Shown here: positions 1-7,247 of the stretch, in pieces
Numbering within the stretch: the stretch's first letter is position 1
How the letters are laid out: each line of letters begins with the position of its first letter
NCBI GenBank assembly: GCA_014729945.1
Contig: WJJC01000018.1
Coordinates: 1 to 29,268, forward strand
Origin: Candidatus Bathyarchaeota archaeon
Lineage (GTDB): Archaea > Thermoproteota > Bathyarchaeia > TCS64
DNA length: 29,268 bases
Direction of reading: 5' to 3'
Translations under genes and position numbers: made by a program
The notes under the pieces: generated by a model
Told to the model about the DNA's origin: nothing
Database searches by the model: none
The model's input: the letters and a program-made list of their open reading frames with translations, nothing else

Positions 1-945
1 ATTGATTGGGTGTTCAAAAGCCTGCTTCAAGAGTTTGTTGAACTTGGGGTATCCAAGCATCTGCTCCATCTGCCAATCCTTGGCGAATTCGGCGGTCTGG
101 ATCTCTTTCACGATCTCCCGGATTAGTTCCTTGTACTCATCCCCCATAACTACGTCAGCGTATAATAACTGTCCATACTGACTTGTCCTGCTATGGAAGG
201 GTAACTGAACTACTAAACCATCCTTAGCGAGACTGCTAGCAACCTCACCCAGTTCACCGCTCATATAAGTCTCCAGCAGTACAGCTTCAGGAGTATATCC
301 CATCTCAGTTAAAACCTCGTAGCTTAGGATCAATGTCCTGCTAATAACTGGAGCGATAAAGTGCTCACTGAAGTGATCCAGCTCAGTTTCCTCAGCAACA
401 GTTATCTCCATGGCACCAACACGAGTGGCACCAATAGCCTTACAGAGTGCAAGAACACGTTCCTGAGCCTTCCCCGTAGCATCTTGATGTGCATAGAAAA
501 ATACGGGCGCTCCGCTTCCCTTCTCATATAGTTCACGAACGAATTTACCCACCATTCTTGGCGCTACCATTAAAACATCTATATCGTCTTTTGGCCAAAG
601 GAACCCGTAATGAATGTTATATCCATGAGCGAAGACAATAGCATCTCCGGAGTCCAAGTTTGTCTCGATTGAATCTTTATACACTTTGGGTTGAACCTCG
701 TCAGGTAAAAGAATAAAAACAATACTAGCTTTTTCCACAGCCTTGGGGATCAGATAAGTCTCAAAACCGTCCTCTTCTGCCTGATCGAAGCTTCTGTCCT
801 TAATGTTGCCCACAACAACGTTCAGGCCACTGTCCCTCATGTTTAGAGCCTGACTTCTTCCCTGATTTCCATAACCAATGACAGCTATAACTTCATCTTT
901 TAGGATAGATAGATCTGCGTCATCATCATGATAAATATTTACCAT
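1..945 (-). CDS. Ketol-acid reductoisomerase-like protein, 3' end beyond window
   Basis: Translating from ATG at 945 to the window edge gives 315 residues with no stop, so the C-terminus is missing. It aligns by eye with class I ketol-acid reductoisomerase (IlvC; acetolactate to dihydroxy-isovalerate in valine/leucine synthesis). Seen: a Rossmann motif GYGNQGRSQALNMRDSG from residue 24, the AHGYNIHY motif with the expected catalytic His107, metal ligands D190 and E194 in DHFSE, and the S-x-T-x-x-Y-G motif near 252-258. Odd: the catalytic Lys of the usual PKGPGH motif is Arg130 (PRMVGK), and the E-x3-E metal pair of the knotted C-terminal domain (ECLHE) is replaced by ETYMSGE. It may be a paralogue acting on another substrate rather than true IlvC. 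Fold is confident, function is not. A TATA-like box lies about 40 bp upstream. Confidence 0.8.
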   Translation of the reverse strand, partial: MVNIYHDDDADLSILKDEVIAVIGYGNQGRSQALNMRDSGLNVVVGNIKDRSFDQAEEDGFETYLIPKAVEKASIVFILLPDEVQPKVYKDSIETNLDSGDAIVFAHGYNIHYGFLWPKDDIDVLMVAPRMVGKFVRELYEKGSGAPVFFYAHQDATGKAQERVLALCKAIGATRVGAMEITVAEETELDHFSEHFIAPVISRTLILSYEVLTEMGYTPEAVLLETYMSGELGEVASSLAKDGLVVQLPFHSRTSQYGQLLYADVVMGDEYKELIREIVKEIQTAEFAKDWQMEQMLGYPKFNKLLKQAFEHPIN

Positions 946-983
946 TATTATGTCACTTCTGTACAAATAATCGGCTAGTGTGT

Positions 984-997
984 CAGTTATAAAGGGT
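984..997 (-). promoter_or_regulatory. TATA-like promoter of the KARI-like gene
   Basis: On the minus strand the sequence reads CCCTTTATAACTG, centred near 990. That would place transcription start at about 960-965 and leave a leader of about 17-20 nt before the ATG at 945. Inferred by eye from the archaeal TATA spacing. Confidence 0.45.
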
Positions 998-1026
998 TTT
1001 AAAACCAGAGAATAAGCGATTTAGTA

Positions 1027-1078
1027 GTTTGACAGACATTCTATGAAGAATGTTGAATAGGACAATTGTCTGTCAAAC
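1027..1078. repeat. Perfect 12-bp inverted repeat upstream of the KARI-like gene
   Basis: GTTTGACAGACA (1027-1038) and its exact reverse complement TGTCTGTCAAAC (1067-1078) flank a 28-nt spacer. The spacer holds two smaller dyads: CATTC/GAATG (1037-1041 with 1048-1052), and the palindrome GACAATTGTC (1061-1070) that overlaps the right arm. It sits 30-90 bp upstream of the TATA-like box of the KARI-like gene. A position above the promoter fits a regulator-binding site. A foldback RNA or the trace of a small mobile element is also possible. No poly-T run follows, so it does not look like a terminator. Confidence 0.7.
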
Positions 1079-1240
1079 CATTTCAGATTATTTGAACGTG
1101 ACCGACAGAGCCCCCATTTTCAGCCTTGTCTGAGAAATTCAGAAAAATTTCACAGTTTTTAGAGATGATTTTATATTGTAAGATAAACTAAAAGGGGTAT
1201 TTGTTAGAGAGTAAATCAAAATATTATACGAGATGACTTA

Positions 1241-1698
1241 CTACATATCCTCCACTTGTTGTATGCCATCAGAGGATAGAGTGTATATAATGGCGTTTCC
1301 TTCTTTTCCTTTTTCGATTAATATCCCCCTTCCTTGTAATTTACCTAAGTCACGAGGTAGATTTGCAGGTGTTCTATTTCTTGATTCATCAAATAACTCA
1401 TCAATATCTTCGGCAGTAAATTCAGAGGTTCCATGTTTGTCTAACCAGTAAGAAAAGATCATTATTCTTTTCAGGTTTGTATTTGGATCGCCTTTTTGCC
1501 TAAGGAAACTAACCACATTATCAGGTAAATCAGACTCAGGCTCGTCCTCTAAACATGATGGTCCTTGTTTAGGAGTTGGCAGTTTAGCCTCTTCTTCTAA
1601 TATGTCTTTTAATTCTTCGTATTTAGTCTCTACAAACTCTTGAGAACCCTGTAATTCTATTTCTATGACTCCTTTTTTACTTTTATGCGAGATTCCAT
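1241..1698 (-). CDS. Winged-helix protein interrupted by a -1 frameshift
   Basis: The uninterrupted 3' part (GTG at 1516 to 1241, 91 codons) has a C-terminal winged-helix look (FTAEDIDELFDESRNRTPANLPRDLGKLQGRGIL..). The same frame stays open upstream to about 1700 with no good start. In the neighbouring frame, ATG at 1698 begins MESRIKVKKES and stops at TAG (1663-1665). Joining the frames at A-AAA-AAG (1678-1672, in phase GTA AAA AAG) gives a sensible 152-residue protein: MESRIKVK, then GVIEIELQGSQEF. That is an N-terminal beta-rich region followed by a winged helix, a layout I associate with archaeal small regulators. The alternatives are programmed -1 frameshifting, a lost A in an A7 tract, or a sequencing error. 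The gene lies 36 bp after the 230-aa gene and is probably co-transcribed with it. Function unknown. Confidence 0.6.
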
Positions 1699-1734
1699 GC
1701 CTTTAATTTCTTATTATCATTAATTTAAATTTTT

Positions 1735-2427
1735 TTATAAATCAAATTCTATAGTGTCTTCAGCCCATCTAATACCTGCATCTGTGATAACATATACGTC
1801 TTTGATTTCATCATGATGTAAAAGAGCAGATCTCACAAGTGAGCTAAGAGACCTACCAACATTATGAGCCTCATGATTATGTTTGAGATAAGAAACTAAA
1901 TCTGCTTTAGAGATTCCTTCAGCACTTTTATGTAATGCTAAACCCATTATTTTTTCTCTTAATGGTAGTTTGGGATTCAATACTCGTAGATATCCATTAA
2001 AATCTTGAATCAGAGGGACCCTTATTCGTATCAAATCATTTACCAATTTTTGTGCTTGGTCAATATTGCCAACGTAGTATAGTCTTAACATTTCAACTAA
2101 GGTCCAAGAACTTAGAGATAAACTCAAAACAGCATCAGCATAATTCGCATCAATGTCTCCACTTGAATGCCCAACATTTCTATTATTTCTTATATCATAC
2201 AGCACATCGAGTGCTTTAGGGATATAAAGACGAATAGAATTATGATGTGCGCTAGTAGGCAATCCTGCCAATCGAACAACTATATTATGAAAGCCACCAA
2301 GAGATGTTCCAAGTGGTGTGTATGTACCTGATGTAATGTGCTGTAATATTCGGATTAATCCTTCGGCATAACGCCCACCATATAAGGATGTTTCACGATA
2401 ATTACGTAGATAGAAATTTTCCTTCAC
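1735..2427 (-). CDS. Conserved hypothetical protein, C-terminal winged-helix-like region
   Basis: This is a 230-residue reading from GTG. I do not know its function. Residues about 15-35 (GGRYAEGLIRILQHITSGTYTPLG) and the charged RNNRNVGHSSGDID stretch near 80-95 look like an archaeal/bacterial helical family I recall from defence or restriction neighbourhoods, but this is memory only. The last 60 residues resemble a winged helix. The frame stays open for 25 codons upstream, to 2502, and those codons (..HFPTVLVDYLLENYLE) read like the expected N-terminus of the family. The only start-like codon there is ATT at 2496. A TATA-like box near 2523-2535 would put transcription start at about 2500, so the true start may be upstream of GTG 2427. 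It is first in a two-gene unit with the frameshifted winged-helix gene. Confidence 0.65.
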   Translation of the reverse strand: MKENFYLRNYRETSLYGGRYAEGLIRILQHITSGTYTPLGTSLGGFHNIVVRLAGLPTSAHHNSIRLYIPKALDVLYDIRNNRNVGHSSGDIDANYADAVLSLSLSSWTLVEMLRLYYVGNIDQAQKLVNDLIRIRVPLIQDFNGYLRVLNPKLPLREKIMGLALHKSAEGISKADLVSYLKHNHEAHNVGRSLSSLVRSALLHHDEIKDVYVITDAGIRWAEDTIEFDL

Positions 2428-2502
2428 TTCTAGATAATTTTCTAGTAAATAGTCTACAAGAACAGTAGGAAAATGTGAGTTTAAATGAGATTTAATATGC
2501 TG

Positions 2503-3033
2503 TTAAGTATTCAATTATATCCACATTATATAATTTGATATGTTAAAGTATTTTTTGTAGGTATTAGAAGAAATTCATATATTCTAAAGGATCGTTATTT
2601 GAAAAAAACAGACTTCTTCAATTAAGATTGATAGAAAGTTTACAGGGAAGACCATTTCTCTTTTATTAATCCCACACAAATCCAAAAAATCCATCTAATA
2701 ATGATTTTATCGAAACACGTTACTAAAAATAAGCTTAAAAAAACTATTTTCCATATTGCGTATTAGTACTTATCGAAGTGAGTTTTACAGAGTTGAAAAA
2801 AGTAAGCTGCTAGTACAATACATCAAAAGGTCATTTTATATTGCATAATCTAGACCTGAATTATAGTGCTTGAAAGCCTTCGAAAAAACGATATAAAATA
2901 TCTGGTTTTAGAAGTTATGCTTCATACAATTGTTAATTATCTATCACTCTCAGCAGTAAGCCCGAGTATATTTACGCGGAGATTATGATTACTGGTTTCG
3001 CTATCGGTCTGGCGCAATGGGCATACACAAAAA
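2503..3033. other. AT-rich non-coding stretch
   Basis: About 530 bp with no convincing gene between two minus-strand genes. It includes the probable promoter of the 230-aa gene (TATA-like, near 2523-2535 on the minus strand). A 19-codon ATG reading on the plus strand at its right end (2985-3044) looks accidental. No tRNA or clear hairpin was seen. Confidence 0.5.
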
Positions 3034-3594
3034 TTAAGGTTTGAAAGGCTCTCCATCAGTCTTAACGGATTCAGGTAACTTGTCTATCCATTTCCTCAGC
3101 CATTCGATTTCTTCCGCCTCTTCCCTCAGATCATCGGGCATAAGCTCAGGGATTGACTCAACCGACCTACCTATAGGATACCATCGATTACATTCAGGAC
3201 AACGCAGAAGACCTTCTTCCAATTCTAAGAGATTAAGATATCTGTATAAGATATCTACACCCTCAGGAAATTTGGATAATAACTCGTCCTTTGTTAAGCC
3301 CTCTTCAAATTCTAGTATGTTAAGGAATTTCAATACATCTCCCAACAACTCAAGACTGTACTGAGAATCAGATTGATCTTTTATCGCTCTGATTGAAGGG
3401 GGACTTATTGTACCATCTACAATCTGCTTCGTAAGGTGTTGATATTGCTTGGAGAAGAACTTGTAGGATTTACCTGCTTCCCTGTTTATTTTCTCTTGCT
3501 CTGCTTCAGTGGTCTCCCATTTAAAGAAATAAGCATCAAGAGGATGATGTTTATCGATAGGGCAAGCCAATACATTTAGTAGCCAAGGCTTCAA
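3034..3594 (-). CDS. Trm112-like zinc-finger protein with long central insert
   Basis: This 186-residue protein begins MKPWLLNVLACPIDKHHPL, as archaeal Trm112/UPF0434 proteins do. It ends with CPECNRWYPIGRSVESIPELMPDDLR, the other half of the same domain. Visible zinc-type residues are C11, C132 and C135; the fourth ligand is not the usual second Cys of an N-terminal CPxC. About 110 residues, mostly charged helix, are inserted between the halves; an ordinary Trm112 has about 60-120 residues in total. Trm112 activates S-adenosylmethionine methyltransferases that modify tRNA and release factors, and the same role is inferred here. It is third in an operon after the HMG-CoA reductase and RNase H-like genes, 47 bp behind the latter. 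Confidence 0.8.
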   Translation of the reverse strand: MKPWLLNVLACPIDKHHPLDAYFFKWETTEAEQEKINREAGKSYKFFSKQYQHLTKQIVDGTISPPSIRAIKDQSDSQYSLELLGDVLKFLNILEFEEGLTKDELLSKFPEGVDILYRYLNLLELEEGLLRCPECNRWYPIGRSVESIPELMPDDLREEAEEIEWLRKWIDKLPESVKTDGEPFKP

Positions 3595-3641
3595 ATTGAT
3601 CGAATACGTGATAGATTAGGTGTATAAAAAAGATATACCCG

Positions 3642-4145
3642 TTACCTGAAGAGAGGATATTTTTTGAGATTTGGGAAAGCTGATTTAGCGAATCTCAAGC
3701 GACTCTTATCCCGTTTAATCCAGTTATACATATCCCAGAAATTCTTACCCCACTTCTTAGTCCTATCATCAATGGGCTCATAGCCAATATTCCTAAGCTC
3801 ATTAGTGTACGCGAGCTCTACGAGTTTCTGACCACGCCCCTCAATCTTACCCCTCTCCACGACGTCTTCAGAGTATTTCTCGGTCAATGCCTCTGAAGCC
3901 ACATTCAGTATGTCGCCGGTGCAGATGATTATCTTTTCATCCTCTCTTATCACCAAGCGTTCCACAAGTTCCAAAGAGATCCTCTTCGCTTCCTTTAGAT
4001 GTGTCTTCTTCTTATAGAGGGGCATCTGGAAATGTTTCACATCGATTAAATCATATATGAAATGATCTGTCTCAGGTCTATAAGCGCCGATAACAGTACC
4101 GAATAAGATATCTCCACTACCAGCATCATCAACTAAAATAGTCAA
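3642..4145 (-). CDS. Conserved archaeal protein, possible RNase H-like fold
   Basis: A 167-residue protein starting at TTG, 7 bp after the HMG-CoA reductase stop and therefore probably translated from the same mRNA. It opens with VDDAGSGDILFGTVIGAYR, an acidic, glycine-rich strand-turn that recalls the first strand of RNase H-fold nucleases. It also has conserved-looking stretches IICTGDIL (about 73-80) and ELRNIGYEPIDDRTKKWG (about 115-132), and no signal peptide or membrane segment. I do not recognise a named family. The fold suggestion rests only on the N-terminal motif and is weak. Sharing an operon with isoprenoid synthesis and a methyltransferase activator does not reveal its job. Confidence 0.75.
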   Translation of the reverse strand: MTILVDDAGSGDILFGTVIGAYRPETDHFIYDLIDVKHFQMPLYKKKTHLKEAKRISLELVERLVIREDEKIIICTGDILNVASEALTEKYSEDVVERGKIEGRGQKLVELAYTNELRNIGYEPIDDRTKKWGKNFWDMYNWIKRDKSRLRFAKSAFPNLKKYPLFR

Positions 4146-4152
4146 TAGAAGT

Positions 4153-5427
4153 TTACCTTTGAAGCCTCTTGACTATTTCCTGAGCCTTAGGGAATCTGAT
4201 CTCACCGGACTCAACCAACTCATTAACAGCCTTCTCTATCATTTCATCTTTCGCTCCAGCCATCACAACAAGGTTCCTAGCGTGAAGCTTCATGTGACCT
4301 TCTTGTATGCCTTCCTGAGTTAGTGCTCTTAGGGCTCCAAGGTTTTGAGCTAGTCCAACAGCACACATTATCTTACCAAGTTCCACGGCTTTATCAACCC
4401 CCAGTATTTTTCGCGCTATCTGTGCCATTGGGTGACTTCTAGTTGCACCTCCTACTAAGCCAACAGCCATAGGGAGAGTCATCTCACCCAAAAGGTCCCC
4501 GTTATCAGCTTTACTCCATTTACTCATACTTCGGTACTGACCATCTCTGACAGCGTAGCTGTGTGCTCCTGCCTCTATAGCCCTATGGTCTTGAGCAAAA
4601 GCTAAAGCTACAGCAGCGATACCGTTCATTATTCCCTTATTATGAGTTGCTGCACGATAAGGATCTGCATCAGCAAAAGCCCATGCAGCTACTATCTTAT
4701 CAACCGCCTCGGGTCCACCTATATCATCTGATTTTACTCTACATTTCACAGTAACGAGTCTTCTATCAGCCAGATTACTGATGATCCTAAGTAAACATCT
4801 TCCACCAGTTAGCTCTGCGATTGTAGGTGCAAGAGTCTCTACCATAGTGTTTACAGCGTTAGCTCCCATAGCGTCCCTGCAGTCAACCAGTAAATGAACG
4901 ATTAACATAGGACCAACAGCCGTCTCTATGGGTCTTAACTCGATATCCTTGGCTCCTCCGCCAAACTTTACTAAAATTGGATCCAGTTCATTAGCTGCTT
5001 CAATCAGCATTTTTTTATTATCATTAATTTTCTGGATTGCTTCATCCATATCTGGAATATCCAATACCTGAATTTGACCTATCATAACTGGGTCAGTAGC
5101 AGTAGCAACTATTCCTCTGTCTTCACGCATTAAACGCGCCATATTACTTGCAGCGGCTACAACGCTGGGCTCTTCACCTGCCATTGGAACTAGATAGTCC
5201 TTGCCGTTAACCCTAAAGTTGACCGCCACGCTAAAGGGATATGCGATACTACCTATCACATTCTCGGTCATATGATCAGCGGCATCGATACTCAGACCAC
5301 CATCACTCTTAAGAACAGCTATATCTTCATCATTCAATTCACATTTTTCTGCTACGATCTTGATTCTTTCTTCTACTGGTTTCTTGTAAAAACCTGATAT
5401 TCGGCTTGAGAATTCGGAGGGCATCAT
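4153..5427 (-). CDS. hmgA: 3-hydroxy-3-methylglutaryl-CoA reductase, class II
   Basis: A full-length 424-residue enzyme that reduces HMG-CoA to mevalonate, the committed step towards archaeal isoprenoid lipids. Family landmarks are present: GEEPSVVAAAS with the catalytic Glu (E85/E86), DAMGANAVNTM (185-195), HNKGIMNG with Lys264, AQDHRAIEAGAHS with Asp280, and GHMKLHARN with His378. The spacing matches the class II (Pseudomonas mevalonii-type) enzyme rather than the class I type of many archaea and eukaryotes. Class II enzymes occur in Thermoplasma and Archaeoglobus, so a biosynthetic role is plausible. A TATA-like GTTATATCCC box lies near 5461-5471, and a GAGGAAGAA ribosome site precedes the start. 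First gene of a three-gene operon. Confidence 0.97.
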   Translation of the reverse strand: MMPSEFSSRISGFYKKPVEERIKIVAEKCELNDEDIAVLKSDGGLSIDAADHMTENVIGSIAYPFSVAVNFRVNGKDYLVPMAGEEPSVVAAASNMARLMREDRGIVATATDPVMIGQIQVLDIPDMDEAIQKINDNKKMLIEAANELDPILVKFGGGAKDIELRPIETAVGPMLIVHLLVDCRDAMGANAVNTMVETLAPTIAELTGGRCLLRIISNLADRRLVTVKCRVKSDDIGGPEAVDKIVAAWAFADADPYRAATHNKGIMNGIAAVALAFAQDHRAIEAGAHSYAVRDGQYRSMSKWSKADNGDLLGEMTLPMAVGLVGGATRSHPMAQIARKILGVDKAVELGKIMCAVGLAQNLGALRALTQEGIQEGHMKLHARNLVVMAGAKDEMIEKAVNELVESGEIRFPKAQEIVKRLQR

Positions 5428-5460
5428 TTCTTCCTCGATTTGTTGAAAGGAGAAGCGTCA

Positions 5461-5533
5461 AGGGATATAACTATTTTCCATAATTGATGTTCACACATTG
5501 TTTTTCAAATGTGACGAGGTAAAGCTTTAATTC
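5461..5533. promoter_or_regulatory. Divergent promoter region of hmgA and coaD
   Basis: The minus strand carries GTTATATCCC at about 5461-5471, about 37 bp before the hmgA start. The plus strand carries AAAGCTTTAATTC at about 5521-5533, about 40 bp before the coaD GTG. An AGGAG ribosome site at 5558-5562 supports the coaD start. Assigned by eye. Confidence 0.4.
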
Positions 5534-5571
5534 TATCATATGTTCGATACTGCGTTCAGGAGCATACACGT

Positions 5572-6048
5572 GTGTCGACAAATAGGCTGAAATGGGTCTC
5601 AGTCGGAGGAACTTTCGATGTTATGCATAAAGGCCATTGGTTCCTCTTGGAAGAGACCTTCAGCGTCGGTGACAAAGCTATAGTGGGTGTAACAACGGAT
5701 GAATTCGTTACATCTATGAAGAAACACCACGAGGTTGATACCTATGAAAACAGGCTTAAAGACGTTAGAGAGTTCCTGAAAGAAAAAGGGTACCTTGATC
5801 GAGCTGAAATTGTTCCACTTCACGACCCATATGGACCAACCATAGACAGTGATAAGATTGAGGGTATCGTTGTAAGTGAGGAAACAGAAGTAACAGCCGA
5901 GGTAATTAACGAGATGCGAGTTGAAAGAGGGAAAAAGCCTCTTCTTATCTTCGTTATAACCATGGTTCTAGCTGATGACGGTAAACCCATAAGCAGTACG
6001 AGAGTAAGAAAACAAGAAGTAGATAGATACGGCCGATTAATCGGTTAA
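5572..6048 (+). CDS. coaD: Archaeal-type phosphopantetheine adenylyltransferase
   Basis: A 158-residue nucleotidyltransferase expected to add AMP from ATP to 4'-phosphopantetheine, giving dephospho-CoA. It has the GTFDVMHKGH signature at 13-22 (the HxGH motif is HKGH here) and ISSTRVR at 140-146, the matching C-terminal signature of the superfamily. Length and motifs fit archaeal CoaD, also called PPAT. Translation begins at GTG 5572, preceded by AGGAG at a good distance. It faces away from hmgA across about 145 bp, so CoA synthesis and a CoA-dependent pathway lie back to back. Related enzymes that use other substrates share these motifs, but overall length and context favour PPAT. Confidence 0.93.
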   Translation: MSTNRLKWVSVGGTFDVMHKGHWFLLEETFSVGDKAIVGVTTDEFVTSMKKHHEVDTYENRLKDVREFLKEKGYLDRAEIVPLHDPYGPTIDSDKIEGIVVSEETEVTAEVINEMRVERGKKPLLIFVITMVLADDGKPISSTRVRKQEVDRYGRLIG

Positions 6049-6119
6049 CCAGTTTTACATGACTCTCCACTACGTTAACCTAGCCAATCAATTTATCCAT
6101 TAAAAAGAAAAACAAGGGT

Positions 6120-7244
6120 ATGGGCACCAGAGCTACGGCTACATTACCTTTACACGGTGGAAAGGCACCTAGATGGCTATTCAACAGAATGGTAAACCTC
6201 AGCGAATGTATAATTGATATAATAATAGATGAATTCGGACAGAGAGGATTACTAGAGAGACTGAGTGATCCATGGTTTTTCCAGAGTCTTAGTTGCGTAT
6301 TAGGTTATGACTGGCATAGTAGTGGCACAACTACCGTGACATGTGGCGCATTGAAAGTAGCAATGGATCGCCAGAATCTAGGTGTAACAACCTGTGGGGG
6401 TAAAGGAAAAACAAGTCTGAAAACCCCCGATGAAATTAAGGAAAAAGCTCAGATTTTCAACTTGCCCGGTTACAAGACCGACTCCCTAGTCTATGCGAGT
6501 AAGATGAGCGCTAAGACAGATAACAGCCTAATACAGGATAACTACAAGTTATACCATCACTGTTTTTTCTTTACCGAGAAAGGAGAATGGATAGTAATAC
6601 AACAGGGTATTAACGATGATAAAGGAAACGCTCGTAGATACCATTGGGGATTAGAGCAACAGCGTTTCACAAAGGACCCGAGTCAAGACATCTTATGCCC
6701 AACCAGACTAACAGAAGCTCTAAACATGACTGCCAAGGACAGCTACGAGAACCAAAAAACCTGCCTTGATCTGGTTAGAGATAACCCTGATAAACTCAGG
6801 AAGAAGATGGTTGATCCTGTATCTGAAAAACAGTGTAGACTAGATAAGTGGAATGGAAATAGACAAGAGGTCTTAGTAATGCCCCGTTCAGTAAACTGGG
6901 ATGCAGTAAGAGATGCCTATGAGTTTCAGCCCCAGACTTATGAAGAACTGGTTAGCAGAAAAGGAATAGGTCCAGGAACCATAAGAGGATTGGCGCTAAT
7001 AGCTGAACTATTGTACGGTGACAAGGCGAGCTGGAGAGACCCTGTAAAGTTTAACTTTGCTTTCGGTGGAAAAGACGGTGTACCCTACCCCGTAGATAGA
7101 GGGAGTATGGATGAAGCTGTTGAAATGTTAAAAACCGGGATCAAGTCATCGGATGTTAAAAGGTCAACTCAGAACAGGGCGCTTAATAGTCTAAGGAAAT
7201 GCATACCAAGGAGTATACCAGAGAAACTTGGTACAGTTTACTGA
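6120..7244 (+). CDS. DUF763 family protein
   Basis: A 374-residue protein with the typical DUF763 opening MGTRATATLPLHGGKAPRWLF, the GYDWHSSGTTTVTCGALK stretch, and the ARRYHWG region near 170. A segment near 280-305 (YEELVSRKGIGPGTIRGLALIAELLYG) looks like a helix-hairpin-helix element, so binding to nucleic acid is plausible. The family is widespread in archaea and some thermophilic bacteria and, to my knowledge, has no established biochemical function. A TATA-like AATTTATCC near 6088 gives a near-leaderless transcript starting at ATG 6120. Its stop is 3 bp from the stop of the convergent transglutaminase-like gene. Confidence 0.93.
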   Translation: MGTRATATLPLHGGKAPRWLFNRMVNLSECIIDIIIDEFGQRGLLERLSDPWFFQSLSCVLGYDWHSSGTTTVTCGALKVAMDRQNLGVTTCGGKGKTSLKTPDEIKEKAQIFNLPGYKTDSLVYASKMSAKTDNSLIQDNYKLYHHCFFFTEKGEWIVIQQGINDDKGNARRYHWGLEQQRFTKDPSQDILCPTRLTEALNMTAKDSYENQKTCLDLVRDNPDKLRKKMVDPVSEKQCRLDKWNGNRQEVLVMPRSVNWDAVRDAYEFQPQTYEELVSRKGIGPGTIRGLALIAELLYGDKASWRDPVKFNFAFGGKDGVPYPVDRGSMDEAVEMLKTGIKSSDVKRSTQNRALNSLRKCIPRSIPEKLGTVY

Positions 7245-7247
7245 GTC

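Noticed and set aside
2985..3044. Short plus-strand reading of 19 codons from ATG in the gap before the Trm112-like gene
   Set aside because: Too short, no ribosome site, runs into the 3' end of the opposite gene, and no recognisable family.
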